Source: Thermaerobacillus caldiproteolyticus
GTDB taxonomy: Bacteria > Bacillota > Bacilli > Bacillales > Anoxybacillaceae
Length of the DNA: 64,000 nucleotides
NCBI RefSeq assembly: GCF_013761245.1
Contig: NZ_JACDUT010000013.1
Location: forward strand, 1 to 64,000
Direction: 5' to 3'
Position numbers and translations under genes: made by a program. Shown piece after piece: positions 45,380-55,830 of the stretch (its first letter is position 1; every line of letters starts with the position of its first letter). Below the pieces are notes generated by a model that saw only the letters and a program-made list of their open reading frames with translations, made no database searches and had not been told where the DNA came from.

Positions 45380-46366
45380 TTAGTTTGGAATCAGCTCGAG
45401 TTTTTTGCGCAACTTTCCTTCGCTAAAAATCCATCCTGTATATGAGCTGACAATATTGAGATCGCGGTCTAACTGAACAACAGCAATAAACGGATAGTAG
45501 CCTTTACTTCGATAACGTAAATCGGTAAATCGCACTTCGTAATGGTCGCTATATTCATGTACTTCCCAGCGGTAGACAGGTGAGAACGATAAAAAGGCCG
45601 ATAAATTTTCGTCTTTTTTTGCTGCTTCAATGACTGGATTGTTCGGAATTGGACATTTTTCAAATTTATCTAATAGATGAATACGACCGTTTTTCGCACG
45701 CCCGACATAAAAATAATCTTTTGCTGTAATTGCTAAATGCCATTCACGAAAGCGAAATGTTGGTACTGTAATGATATGTTCGACTTCAGGGATTTTTTTG
45801 TGAATGGCTTGCTTAATATATGCTTGTTGACGAAATCGAACAACATAATATCCTGCGAGCACGATGTAAATCGTTAAAAATGTATAGCCGGGATGAGCGC
45901 CAAGAAACATGGTTCCGATTCCAACGAGATGAAGGGAAAAAATAATCGGATCAAACGTATTAATCATGCCAAAGGCGATCCACTTTTTTGTAAATGGACG
46001 TAACGCTTGCGTACCGTAAGCATTAAAAAGATCGACGAACACGTGAAAGGCAACGGCGATGAATGTCCATAGCCATAGCCGAAACATGCTGACTTCTGGA
46101 TAAAAATAAAAAATGATTCCGGTAATCAAAAGAGACCATAACCATACAGCAGGAATGGAGTGAGTAATTCCACGATGGTTTTGAATATATGTTGCGTTGT
46201 TTTTTAGTTTTAGGATCGTATCTAAATCAGGTGCTTGTGAACCAGCTAAAGTGCCGATTAAGATCGCCTGCGCTAACATGGGATCGTGAGCGATAACAGG
46301 GTCTAATGTGGCGATACTGCCTAATGCGACTCCCATGACGATATGTGTTCCTGTATCCAATGACAA
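45380..46366 (-). CDS. yfhP: Membrane-bound metal-dependent hydrolase YfhP
   Basis: A 328-residue LexA-binding/DUF457-type membrane protein with five or so N-terminal segments. Metal-ligand-like residues sit in DTGTHIVMGVALGS, SQAPDLDTI, NHRGITHSIPAVW and HVFVDLFNAYGTQAL, the YdjM/YfhP pattern. The C-terminal half is soluble and beta-rich. B. subtilis yfhP is reported to repress its own neighbourhood and is followed by mutY; here the formate module lies between. Confidence 0.88.
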   Translation of the reverse strand: MSLDTGTHIVMGVALGSIATLDPVIAHDPMLAQAILIGTLAGSQAPDLDTILKLKNNATYIQNHRGITHSIPAVWLWSLLITGIIFYFYPEVSMFRLWLWTFIAVAFHVFVDLFNAYGTQALRPFTKKWIAFGMINTFDPIIFSLHLVGIGTMFLGAHPGYTFLTIYIVLAGYYVVRFRQQAYIKQAIHKKIPEVEHIITVPTFRFREWHLAITAKDYFYVGRAKNGRIHLLDKFEKCPIPNNPVIEAAKKDENLSAFLSFSPVYRWEVHEYSDHYEVRFTDLRYRSKGYYPFIAVVQLDRDLNIVSSYTGWIFSEGKLRKKLELIPN

Positions 46367-46877
46367 AAGACCTCCTTGTAATGGTTCTAGTTCATAGTAT
46401 ATCCATGTCTTTTTTCAACGATTGGACAATTGTAATGAAATCGTGGAATTTTTTATGGAATAGTACGTACGTAGGTGGTGAAAGGCTATCTCTTATGTAT
46501 AAGGATATTTTCACTATTTGGTAGATGATTTGTTTTATCATGTATATCAAAGTGCAAAAAAGTAAAAGCCTCTCTAATGATGGCAGTGATAGTTGATACC
46601 ATTGTATCGTCAGTCTACCATAGAGCGTATTGATTGACCAGGATCTGCGTGTGAACGATGTGGGAGAAGTTTTCGTGGAAGCTTTTTATGTTATAGACAC
46701 CTTTCTTGTAGGAGTCATCATCTCTCACAAGAAAGGTGTCTTTGATTTTATTGTTGGAGAGGCATGTGGTTCCTGATTGGATTTATGACATTAGCTCCAT
46801 CTTACATTCGACTATATGAAGTTTATACATTTTTATTCCCATTTTGGTGTATGCTACTGTTAAGCAAACTTCAGGGA
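46367..46877. other. Intergenic region left of the formate module
   Basis: No supported gene. It holds the yfhP promoter region and a strong plus-strand terminator at 46695-46750. A 42-codon hydrophobic plus-strand frame (46764-46892) overlaps the DUF1641 gene and is not called. Confidence 0.5.
46695..46750 (+). terminator. Strong orphan terminator
   Basis: AGACACCTTTCTTGT pairs perfectly with ACAAGAAAGGTGTCT over 15 bp, followed by TTGATTTTATT. No plus-strand gene ends here. Confidence 0.8.
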
Positions 46878-47363
46878 TTACACTTCTTTTAGGCCTTTTC
46901 CTATTCCTTTAAGCAGTGAGATGATAAATCGAATAGCTCGATTCACGTCGGGGTCGCGTAAAATACTAAGAAGTTCGAACAAAGTGATTTTTTTGCCGTT
47001 CGTTTGCAACTGTTCATATGCTTCTGTTATTCCTAAAGCCGTACTTTGCAAAAATTTCGTTGTTATGCCGGGATCGATTTTTGTTAATACACCAGATAAT
47101 TCCATGAGATTGTTAACGAGCGTTGTGACTGGTTTTCGATTTGCTTGTTCAATAAGGATTTTCGCAATGTCCTCTTTTGCTTTCAACATGGCATAAATAG
47201 CTTCTAGAATTCCGCTTTCATGCAATTCTTGGAGAATGTTGAGTATCTCGCTGACAGCAGGTTCTTTTTCCGATAGAAGAGCTTTAAGCTCCTCTATCGT
47301 CTTTTTCCGCTTTTCTTTTTCTGTCATTTCTTGTTTACGAATGGTTGTAATCGGTTTGGCCAT
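46878..47363 (-). CDS. yjgD: DUF1641 family protein (formate dehydrogenase partner)
   Basis: A 161-residue helical protein of the DUF1641 family, called YjgD where it follows the formate dehydrogenase YjgC in B. subtilis. The core reads LHESGILEAIYAMLKAKEDI and FELLSILRDPDVNRAIRFI. The start overlaps the end of the fdhA region (AGGAGGTG seven to eight bases ahead, fdhA stop one base away), so the pair is coupled. The role is unknown, presumably in assembly or electron transfer. Confidence 0.85.
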   Translation of the reverse strand: MAKPITTIRKQEMTEKEKRKKTIEELKALLSEKEPAVSEILNILQELHESGILEAIYAMLKAKEDIAKILIEQANRKPVTTLVNNLMELSGVLTKIDPGITTKFLQSTALGITEAYEQLQTNGKKITLFELLSILRDPDVNRAIRFIISLLKGIGKGLKEV

Positions 47364-47364
47364 G

Positions 47365-50319
47365 TCATTGCACCTCCTGTACATCGTCTGTCAAATGAAC
47401 ATAGCCTGGACGCTTCCATTTTCGCTGAACTTCAACGCCTTTTCGCGGATTTCGCTTTTTAAAGCGCGGATTAGTGCGAGGAAGCGGTGTTGGTCCATCT
47501 ACTTCTAACACATGCATGCGAACTTTTGCTTGTTTATAGGCCGGTGTATTTGTACGGTGATCCGTAGCTGGGCCTGTTAATAAATTAATTGCGCTTTCGT
47601 TTGTCGTTGAGTGCATTGGAAGATAGAGTTCGTTGTCTTTTACGCGATCAGTGACTAATACCCGTACTCTAATGCTTCCAAACGGGGATTCCAAACGGAC
47701 GAGAGAGCCGTCTTTGATCCCTCTTTCTTTGGCGAGTTTCGGTGATACTTCCACGAAGACATCTGGAAGCTTGGATTGAATACCGGAAGATTTATTCGTT
47801 AGATTTCCTTCATGGAAATGTTCAAGTAAGCGTCCATTGTTGATATGAAGATCATACTCATCTGGGAATTCAGCTGGTTTTACCCAATCAGCTAACGCGA
47901 ATCGCGCTTTCCCATCTGGGAAGTTGAAACGTTCTTTATAGAGAAGCGGTGTATGGGAGCCATCGAAGCTTCCCCAGCACAAACTGTTCCATCCCTCCAA
48001 GTTCTCATAATGAGCTTGAGAATAGAGAGGAGCTAGTCTGGCAATTTCATCCATAATTTCTTTTGGACTTGCATAGTTCCAGTCCGCCCCCATTCGTTTA
48101 GCAATTTCTTGGATAATCCACCAATCTGGCTTCGAGTCTCCTAATGGCTCAAGGGCTTGATAAAAACGTTGGATACGACGTTCTGTGTTTGTGAATGTTC
48201 CTTCCTTCTCTAAACTTGGTGCTGCAGGTAAAACGACGTCAGCAAATTGGGCTGTTCTTGATAAGAAAATATCTTGTACGACTAAGAAATCTAATTGAGA
48301 AAGCAGTTTCTGAACATGGTTGGCATTTGAATCGACTAGTGCCATATCTTCCCCGATGATGTACATTCCTTTTAGTTTTCCTTGTTCAATGGCTTCAAGC
48401 ATTTGGATGTTATCTAGACCTGGTTTGCCATCAATTTTTACACCGTATGCTTTTTCAAATTTTGCACGTGCAATGTCATCAGTGATATGCTGATATCCTG
48501 GGAGCCATGCCGGCAATGATCCCATATCGCAGGCGCCTTGTACATTATTATGTCCGCGAAGAGGGAATGCTCCTGCCCCCGGACGCCCGTAGTTTCCTGT
48601 GGCTAATAAAAGATTGGAAATTGCGGCGGATGTATCGCTGCCACCAGTATTTTGGGTTACTCCCATTCCCCAAAGTATGCATGTTCCATCTGCTTCATGG
48701 ATCATCGTTGCAACGCGAATTAAATCTTCTTTAGCAATGCCTGTCATTTCTTCGGCATATTCTAACGTATATTTCTCCAATACTTGTTTAAATTCATCAA
48801 AGAAATGAACACGTTCACGGATGAATGCCTCATCATGCCAGCCTTGATCAATAATATATTTCGTCACGGCCATTAACCATACTTGGTCGGTACCTTGTTT
48901 TGGACTAATAAATAAGTCAGCTCGCTCAGCCATTTCATGTCTGCGAAGATCAGCGACAATTAATTTTTGACCATGTAGCTTATGAGCTCGTTTTACGCGA
49001 GTCGCCAAAACAGGGTGACCTTCACTCGGGTTTGCCCCGATAATGATGACAAGACCAGCGGATGCGATATCTTGAATTGTTCCTGAATCTCCGCCCATTC
49101 CTACTGTACGGAACAATCCATCCGTAGCGGGAGACTGACAATAGCGAGAACAGTTATCAACATTATTGGTTTCAAATACTTGACGAGCCAATTTTTGCAT
49201 AAGGTAGTTTTCCTCATTGGTAATTTTTGAGGAAGAGATAAAACCAAGTGCGTCACCGCCGTACGTCTGTTTAATTTCACTCAATTTTCGTACGACAAGA
49301 GAGAGAGCTTCTTCCCATGTGGATTCTACAAATACATCACCTTGGCGAATTAACGGTTTGGTAATTCGTTCTTCACTATTTACAAAGTCCCAACCAAATT
49401 TCCCTTTTACGCAAGTAGAAATTGCATTGACTGGCGCTTCAGAAGTTGGTTGGATTTTTAAAATTTTACGACCTTTTGTCCATACTTCAAAAGAACAGCC
49501 GACTCCACAGAATGTACAGACCGTTTTTGTCTTTTTGATACGGGTTTCCCGCATCGCTGCTTCAATTTCAGAAATGGCGAAAATGCCGCTATAACCTGGT
49601 TCCACTTCTTTTACGAAATCAATCATTGGGTTTAACAGATCTTTGTCCAATCCTGTCATAAATCCGGCTTCGCCTAACATCGATTTTTCCATTAATGCAT
49701 TACAAGGACATACAGTGACACATTGTCCACAGCTTACACAAGAGGATTCATTAATCGGTACCCCGTCATCCCAGATGACCCGTGGGCGTTCGGCTTCCCA
49801 ATCGATTGATAACGTTTCGTTTACTTGTAAATTTTGGCATACTTCTACACATTGGCCGCAGGCGATGCATTGATTTGGATCATAACGATAAAAAGGATGG
49901 GACATATCTACTTCAGACGGGTCTACCTTTGGCCGATATGGGTATTTTTGATGCTCAATCCCCATTAGCTCGGCGGTGTTATGCAATTTACAGTTTCCGT
50001 TATTGTTATCACAGACCGTACAATAAAGTAAATGGTTTTCAAGAATTCGATCCATCGCTTCCTTTTGTGCTGCCTTTGCTCGCTCAGATGATGATTGAAT
50101 ATTCATGCCATCTAGAGCAACAGTGGCACAGGCGCGTACTAATTTTCCATCTGCCTCAACAATACATGTGTCGCATGTTTGGATGGGATCAACTTCAGGA
50201 ACATAACAGATTTGCGGATGTGGAATATGGTTAGCGTTCATCGCTTGCAAAATGGTCGTCCCAGCTTTCACTTTGTAATCGGTTCCATTAATCGTAATCG
50301 TAATTAATTGATCATCCAC
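47365..50319 (-). CDS. fdhA: Formate dehydrogenase catalytic subunit (Cys type)
   Basis: A roughly 984-residue molybdenum enzyme oxidising formate to CO2. Domains run in order: a [2Fe-2S] ferredoxin-like domain (CYVPEVDPIQTCDTC), an NuoG-like Cys/His cluster (CTVCDNNNGNC), two [4Fe-4S] units (CIACGQCVEVC and CVSCGQCVTVC), then the bis-MGD catalytic part starting CTFCGVGCSFEV. The molybdenum ligand is cysteine in NCSRYCQSP, where E. coli FdhF has selenocysteine. I take GTG 50319 as start (TTG 50322 is equally possible) because AAAGGGGG lies just ahead; an upstream ATG would run through a terminator hairpin. Confidence 0.9.
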   Translation of the reverse strand: MDDQLITITINGTDYKVKAGTTILQAMNANHIPHPQICYVPEVDPIQTCDTCIVEADGKLVRACATVALDGMNIQSSSERAKAAQKEAMDRILENHLLYCTVCDNNNGNCKLHNTAELMGIEHQKYPYRPKVDPSEVDMSHPFYRYDPNQCIACGQCVEVCQNLQVNETLSIDWEAERPRVIWDDGVPINESSCVSCGQCVTVCPCNALMEKSMLGEAGFMTGLDKDLLNPMIDFVKEVEPGYSGIFAISEIEAAMRETRIKKTKTVCTFCGVGCSFEVWTKGRKILKIQPTSEAPVNAISTCVKGKFGWDFVNSEERITKPLIRQGDVFVESTWEEALSLVVRKLSEIKQTYGGDALGFISSSKITNEENYLMQKLARQVFETNNVDNCSRYCQSPATDGLFRTVGMGGDSGTIQDIASAGLVIIIGANPSEGHPVLATRVKRAHKLHGQKLIVADLRRHEMAERADLFISPKQGTDQVWLMAVTKYIIDQGWHDEAFIRERVHFFDEFKQVLEKYTLEYAEEMTGIAKEDLIRVATMIHEADGTCILWGMGVTQNTGGSDTSAAISNLLLATGNYGRPGAGAFPLRGHNNVQGACDMGSLPAWLPGYQHITDDIARAKFEKAYGVKIDGKPGLDNIQMLEAIEQGKLKGMYIIGEDMALVDSNANHVQKLLSQLDFLVVQDIFLSRTAQFADVVLPAAPSLEKEGTFTNTERRIQRFYQALEPLGDSKPDWWIIQEIAKRMGADWNYASPKEIMDEIARLAPLYSQAHYENLEGWNSLCWGSFDGSHTPLLYKERFNFPDGKARFALADWVKPAEFPDEYDLHINNGRLLEHFHEGNLTNKSSGIQSKLPDVFVEVSPKLAKERGIKDGSLVRLESPFGSIRVRVLVTDRVKDNELYLPMHSTTNESAINLLTGPATDHRTNTPAYKQAKVRMHVLEVDGPTPLPRTNPRFKKRNPRKGVEVQRKWKRPGYVHLTDDVQEVQ

Positions 50320-50338
50320 CAAGAAAACCCCCTTTAGA

Positions 50339-50405
50339 AAATAAAAAACTCCACCATGAAACAATCTGGTCATAGTACATTCGACAGATTGATCATGGTG
50401 GAGTA
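50339..50405 (-). terminator. Leader terminator ahead of fdhA
   Basis: On the minus strand CTCCACCATG-ATCAATCTG pairs with CAGATTGT-TTCATGGTGGAG, followed by TTTTTTATTTT. It lies between the presumed promoter and the fdhA start, so it could act as an attenuator. Confidence 0.75.
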
Positions 50406-50799
50406 GCTCTTTAGCATGAATATAACTAAATCGCCAATCCGCCAATTGGTAATGAGGTAGAAACATAACAAGTTTCCTTATTATGTTTCCACTATTGTCA
50501 TGTCTATTATATTACTATACTCTTTGTAACACAACCTATGTGTTTGAAAGGAAAAAAGATTTCATCAAAGCTTGAATTGTATTTGTTTGTTCGCGAAGAA
50601 TTGGATTCAGTTGAATAATGTTCATGTCGTCTATACTTTTGGCTACATTGAGGTAGATAAAATCAAAGGCTGTTTTGGTGTACTTAATGGCATCCTGAAA
50701 TGTTTCGATTTGTTACGGATTGTCTGTGAGCATTCATTTGATTCCCTTTTTGTGACTTCTAGGATTATAATTTTACACAAAGGAAAGGGGGGGTTCTAC
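50406..50799. other. Divergent regulatory region, fdhA / DUF2294 gene
   Basis: It contains the fdhA leader with small hairpins (AACATAA/TTATGTT and CCAAT/ATTGG on the minus strand), presumed promoters, and the AAAGGGGGGG ribosome site of the plus-strand gene. An open frame upstream of 50800 lacks coding character. Confidence 0.5.
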
Positions 50800-51150
50800 A
50801 TGTCAAAGAAAGAAGCGGCTTTCAATGATATCATCCGAAAGGTTCGCAAACAGCTGTTTGGAAAGGGGCCAGAACGAATTAAAACGCATTTTATTGAGAA
50901 TATAGCCGTAACAATATTGCACGGAAATTTAACGCCAACGGAAAAATTTATTGCGCAATCACGAGAAGGAAAGGAAATGGTTCATACTGCTCGGACGAGC
51001 ATGATTCAGGAAGTGTATGCAAGGAAGGTGCCGGATGGATTGGAAGATTTAGTAGGTTCGAAGCTACTTTACTTATTTTCAGATATTAACGTAGAAGAAG
51101 ATATTGCTGTTTCTGTATTTATATTTGAAGATAAAATTGCAGAGCAATAG
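50800..51150 (+). CDS. DUF2294 family protein
   Basis: A 116-residue protein of the DUF2294 family. The body has GKGPERIKTHFIENIAVTIL, TPTEKFIAQSREGKEMVHTA and DLVGSKLLYLFSDINVEED. The ATG at 50800 follows a very G-rich AAAGGGGGGG site. Family proteins occur near formate dehydrogenase and sodium-related genes; the role is unknown. It is divergent from fdhA. Confidence 0.8.
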   Translation: MSKKEAAFNDIIRKVRKQLFGKGPERIKTHFIENIAVTILHGNLTPTEKFIAQSREGKEMVHTARTSMIQEVYARKVPDGLEDLVGSKLLYLFSDINVEEDIAVSVFIFEDKIAEQ

Positions 51151-51281
51151 AAAAGCAGAAACAAACAGAGGAGCGAATCCAATTTTGACGTTTGGCTATC
51201 TTTCTCGAAAATATAAAATACAAAATCCGAAATAATGTGTCATTCCTTTGCTCATATCAACCATTCAAGTAAAATTTCATA

Positions 51282-51311
51282 TTGTTAAATAATGCGTTTT
51301 CATGTTAGAAT
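51282..51311 (+). promoter_or_regulatory. Possible SigA-type promoter of the fdhD leader
   Basis: TTGTTA at 51282-51287 and TAGAAT at 51306-51311 are 18 bases apart. Transcripts from here would carry the terminator at 51423-51494 before fdhD. Confidence 0.5.
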
Positions 51312-51422
51312 AAACATGAAAAGTTTGGCTTGGTAATAGAATGGGATTCTGTTATCAGTTAAGCTTTTCCCGATACACAACTGAAGCCGTTGGTTTTATC
51401 ACAGCGTTCCTGTGTTGAAACT
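51312..51422 (+). promoter_or_regulatory. Structured leader upstream of fdhD
   Basis: About 110 bases with a GATAACAGAAT-type hairpin (51332-51357 region) and further pairing possibilities, between a promoter and a terminator. It has the layout of a riboswitch or attenuator. I could not match it to a known class. Confidence 0.4.
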
Positions 51423-51494
51423 ACCGCCACTTCTCTAAATATACCAAATAGTAGAACTATTTTGTATTTAGAGAATGTGGCGGTTTTGTTTTTT
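51423..51494 (+). terminator. Leader terminator ahead of fdhD
   Basis: ACCGCCAC-TTCTCTAAAT pairs with ATTTAGAGAA-TGTGGCGGT, followed by TTTGTTTTTTA. It stands about 100 bases before the fdhD start. Confidence 0.8.
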
Positions 51495-51592
51495 ATATAA
51501 AAGGTTTTTATCTTCATGCTTTTAATTATTTTTAATAAAGATCCGAATATAATGGTGACAAATGTTTTTGAACGGAAAAAAGAGGTGATAGT

Positions 51593-52405
51593 ATGGGCAA
51601 GTCAGTGACCCATTCGCAAAAAATTATCAAATATAAGGATAGTGTATTCCAAAAATTAGATGACGAAGTGGCTGTAGAATATCCACTTACTATCGTGGTG
51701 GATGGAGAAGAGTTTGCTACCATGGTGTGTACACCGACTCACCTTGATGAGATGGTTATTGGTTTTTTGGCATCCGAGGGGCTCATTCGTGTTTCTGATG
51801 AAATAAAGTCGCTAACGATTGATGAATCGCGTGGTTTTGCTTACGTAGAATTAGCAACGAAACGGTCGATTAGCAAAGATTTTTACTCTAAACGCTTTAT
51901 TGGTTCTTGCTGCGGAAAAAGTAGACAATTTTATTTTTATAATGATATGAGGACAGCCAAAACTGTAACGAACCAGACTCGTGTTACGGTTGATCAATGC
52001 TTTCATTTAATGAAACGATTACAGGAAAGCTCGTCCGATTTTCAAGCGACTGGAGGCATTCACAATGCAGCCTTATGTACGCCGAGTGAACTCGTCGTGA
52101 TGCGTTCTGATATTGGTAGACATAACACGCTAGATAAAATTTATGGATATTGTTTACAACATCGACTTTCGTTGGCAGACAAGGTAATAGCCTTTAGTGG
52201 CCGAGTTTCATCAGAAGTTTTATTGAAAGTATCTAAAATTGGAATTGGTATTATTTTATCTAAATCTGCGCCGACGACATTAGCTCTAGAATTAGCAAGG
52301 GATTTAGGAATTGCGGTCGTGGGGTTTATTCGCGATAGTACGCTAAATGTATATACTCATTCTGAAAAAATCATAGATGTCGATGGGGAATGTTTCCCTG
52401 AATAG
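51593..52405 (+). CDS. fdhD: Formate dehydrogenase accessory sulfurtransferase FdhD
   Basis: A 270-residue FdhD that transfers sulfur to the bis-MGD cofactor of formate dehydrogenase. The family traits are DEMVIGFLASEGLI, the Cys loop in FIGSCCGKS, GGIHNAALC, and SDIGRHNTLDKIYG. AAAGAGGTG precedes the ATG. It is followed by the formate channel gene 41 bases later. Confidence 0.94.
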   Translation: MGKSVTHSQKIIKYKDSVFQKLDDEVAVEYPLTIVVDGEEFATMVCTPTHLDEMVIGFLASEGLIRVSDEIKSLTIDESRGFAYVELATKRSISKDFYSKRFIGSCCGKSRQFYFYNDMRTAKTVTNQTRVTVDQCFHLMKRLQESSSDFQATGGIHNAALCTPSELVVMRSDIGRHNTLDKIYGYCLQHRLSLADKVIAFSGRVSSEVLLKVSKIGIGIILSKSAPTTLALELARDLGIAVVGFIRDSTLNVYTHSEKIIDVDGECFPE

Positions 52406-52446
52406 TTTCAATACCATTCTTTGTTAGAAAAAGGAGGAAGGGGTTA

Positions 52447-53259
52447 TTGGCATATCGTACACCATCTCAAATTGCTCAACTAACGATCGAGATAGGAACA
52501 CGTAAAGCGAAGCAGCCTCTTTTGACCCAGTTAATTCTAGGATTTTTGGCTGGTGCGTTTATTGCATTAGGGTTTCTCTTGGATATTCGCGTTATCGGGA
52601 ATGTCCCGAAAGACTGGGGAAGTTTTGCGAACTTTTTAGGTGCTGTTGTTTTCCCGTTAGGCCTGATCCTTGTCGTCATTGCCGGGGGAGAACTGTTAAC
52701 GGGGAACATGATGTCGATGACTTTTGCTATGTTAGCGAAAAAAATTACGATTAGAGATGTCATCAAGGGATGGTTCTGGGTAACGATCGGTAATTTTGTT
52801 GGGGCCGTGTTTGTTGCTTATGTCTTTGGACATGTCGTTGGATTAACCTCTGAAGGCCCTTTTTTAGCGAAGACGCTAGCCATTGCTGATGCGAAGCTAA
52901 AAGATACATTTATCCAAGCTTTTTTCTCTGCAATCGGCTGTAACTGGCTAGTGGCGTTAGCTGTATGGCTTGCATACGGAGCAGAAGATATCGGTGGAAA
53001 GATTCTTGCGATTTGGTTTCCGATTATGGCGTTCGTAGCGATCGGATTCCAGCACGTCGTTGCGAATATGTTTGTAATCCCAGCTGCGATATTTGCTGGG
53101 CATGCTACTTGGACAGATTGGTTTCGCAATTTTGTTCCTGTCTTTTTAGGAAACGCCGTTGGTGGAGGGGGATTCGTTGCTCTGCTCTATTGGTTAGCTT
53201 ATATGAAAGAATTGAGATATGAGACGATGATAAGAGTTCTAAAAAAAGAGGCGAAATGA
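52447..53259 (+). CDS. focA: Formate/nitrite transporter family protein
   Basis: A 270-residue FNT channel with six membrane segments. Conserved stretches include GGELLTGNMMSMTFAMLAKK and GFQHVVANMFVIPAAIF with the pore His. It starts at TTG nine bases after AAGGAGGAAGG. With fdhA and fdhD beside it, formate is the likely substrate; nitrite or hydrosulfide channels share the fold. B. subtilis YrhG is a related protein. Confidence 0.9.
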   Translation: MAYRTPSQIAQLTIEIGTRKAKQPLLTQLILGFLAGAFIALGFLLDIRVIGNVPKDWGSFANFLGAVVFPLGLILVVIAGGELLTGNMMSMTFAMLAKKITIRDVIKGWFWVTIGNFVGAVFVAYVFGHVVGLTSEGPFLAKTLAIADAKLKDTFIQAFFSAIGCNWLVALAVWLAYGAEDIGGKILAIWFPIMAFVAIGFQHVVANMFVIPAAIFAGHATWTDWFRNFVPVFLGNAVGGGGFVALLYWLAYMKELRYETMIRVLKKEAK

Positions 53260-53263
53260 CAGT

Positions 53264-53319
53264 AAAGACATCTTTTCCTGTAATGGATGTTTGTCCTGTG
53301 GGATAAGATGTCTTTTTTG
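53264..53319 (+). terminator. Terminator after the formate channel gene
   Basis: AAAGACATCTT pairs with AAGATGTCTTT and is followed by TTTGT. Confidence 0.85.
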
Positions 53320-53602
53320 TATAGGCTTAGCCTCTTAGTTACAGCTTGTGATGGATGGTTTGCTTCATTTATGATAGTTGGTCTTTTCCTTTTATATTGA
53401 CTATTTTCGATTATCCAAATTTGGAAGTTAAGTACCGTCAAGCACAGTTATGATGCTGGGACTAAGCTTAATAAAATAGGAATATTTTGGTTATAATTTT
53501 TAAATTAACTAGATTGCGTATACTTATTTTTCAATCTACATGGATAGGAGAAAGTGATATAATCAACATGTGTCGTTAGTTTACCATCTTGGAGGAAGCA
53601 AC

Positions 53603-54709
53603 GTGAACGAAAAAGTAAAACGATTTGTTGAAGGGTTTTTAATTGACACATTTCAGCGTGATTTAATTAGCTGGTTTGAAAAAGAACAGCGCGATTTGCC
53701 TTGGCGAAAAGATACAGATCCTTATAAAATATGGGTTTCAGAAGTGATGTTACAACAGACAAGAGTCGAAACGGTTATTCCATACTTTCATCATTTTATG
53801 GAACAGTTTCCGACTTTAGAAGCGTTAGCGGATGCCGATGAGGAAAAAGTGCTAAAAGCGTGGGAAGGACTTGGGTATTATTCACGCATACGAAACTTGC
53901 ATGCCGCTGTTAAAGAAGTGAAAGAACGATATGGCGGAAAAGTGCCGAATCGAGTCGAAGAGTTTTCTAAGCTAAAAGGTGTCGGGCCTTATACGACTGG
54001 AGCCGTATTAAGCATTGCATACGGCATTCCTGAACCGGCTGTCGATGGCAACGTCATGCGCGTGCTGTCGCGTATTTTTCTTGTATGGGACGATATTACG
54101 AAAGCGGGAACAAGAAAACTGTTTGAAGGGATTGTCAGAGAAATTATTGATGAAGAAAATCCTTCTTATTTTAACCAAGCGCTAATGGAACTTGGGGCAT
54201 TAATTTGTATTCCGCGAAATCCAGCCTGTTTGCTTTGTCCGGTGCAAGCGCATTGCCGAGCGTTTCATGAAGGAGTGCAGGGGGAACTACCGGTCAAAAC
54301 GAAAAAAACGAACGTCAGAGAAATGCCGATTGTGGCTGCGGTTGTCCAGAATGAGTGTGGCAAGGTGCTGATCCATAAGCGTGACAGTGAAGGGTTGCTT
54401 GCAAATTTATGGGAGTTTCCGAACTGTGAAGTAGTCCATTCACGAGAAAATCCGAAAACGCAACTGGAAATATTTTTGAAAGAGGAATACGGAGTAACGG
54501 TCCAGCTTGAGCAGCCGTTCGCGGCTTTAGAGCATGTGTTTTCGCATTTAATTTGGAATATTGTTGTCTACTATGGTAAAATCGTTAGCGACATTGTGGA
54601 AACAGAGCGTCTCAAACTTGTTGATGAGCATGAAATTAGTGAGTATGCATTTCCTGTTTCTCATCAACGCATTTGGCACGAGTACAAGGAGAAAGGAACA
54701 GGTGGATAG
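53603..54709 (+). CDS. mutY: A/G-specific adenine glycosylase MutY
   Basis: A 368-residue MutY that removes adenine opposite 8-oxoguanine. The HhH motif [18 protein letters not shown] precedes the catalytic Asp in PAVDGNVMR. The [4Fe-4S] ligands are C-X6-C-X2-C-X5-C in [17 protein letters not shown]. The C-terminal NUDIX-like domain recognises oxoG. GTG 53603 follows GGAGGAAG. It is the YfhQ homologue, expected next to yfhP. Confidence 0.95.
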   Translation: MNEKVKRFVEGFLIDTFQRDLISWFEKEQRDLPWRKDTDPYKIWVSEVMLQQTRVETVIPYFHHFMEQFPTLEALADADEEKVLKAWEGLGYYSRIRNLHAAVKEVKERYGGKVPNRVEEFSKLKGVGPYTTGAVLSIAYGIPEPAVDGNVMRVLSRIFLVWDDITKAGTRKLFEGIVREIIDEENPSYFNQALMELGALICIPRNPACLLCPVQAHCRAFHEGVQGELPVKTKKTNVREMPIVAAVVQNECGKVLIHKRDSEGLLANLWEFPNCEVVHSRENPKTQLEIFLKEEYGVTVQLEQPFAALEHVFSHLIWNIVVYYGKIVSDIVETERLKLVDEHEISEYAFPVSHQRIWHEYKEKGTGG

Positions 54710-54726
54710 TCTCCACCTGTTTTTAG
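54698..54726 (+). terminator. Terminator overlapping the mutY stop
   Basis: ACAGGTGGA pairs with TCCACCTGT followed by TTTTAG; the stop codon is in the loop. Confidence 0.85.
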
Positions 54727-54947
54727 TCATACGATAGCTGTGTGCCTTGCGTATAGGTGGCTTCGTTTCGTTTCAAACCGCCGCGCGCTTCAATTTCTTC
54801 AATAATTTCGCGGTGAATCGTTTGTCCTTCTGCATTTAAATATGGAGCGATTTGTTGAAACGAATGATGAAAAAAAGCAAGTTCACTATCTTTCCATTCC
54901 GATTTTGAAATCATGGAAAGCTCTGTCATATCACGACCAACGTACAT
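54723..54947 (-). CDS. yfhS: YfhS-like protein
   Basis: A 74-residue protein that begins MYVGRDMTELSMISKSEWKD and contains FFHHSFQQIAPYLNAEG. The position between mutY and fabL matches B. subtilis yfhS. AGGAGGTA precedes the chosen ATG. Function unknown. Confidence 0.75.
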   Translation of the reverse strand: MYVGRDMTELSMISKSEWKDSELAFFHHSFQQIAPYLNAEGQTIHREIIEEIEARGGLKRNEATYTQGTQLSYD

Positions 54948-55001
54948 GGCTGTACCTCCTTTTTTCATAGTTTAAAAAACAGCCTATGTATTTATACATA
55001 A

Positions 55002-55772
<771 letters not shown>

Positions 55773-55830
55773 TTTTTATGGATAGAAACGTCACCTTCTG
55801 GACACATTAAGTCACGTGGAGGTGATAACG

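Noticed and set aside
46764-46892. 42-codon hydrophobic plus-strand frame
   Set aside because: It overlaps the 3' end of the DUF1641 gene and its purine-rich site is too close to the ATG.
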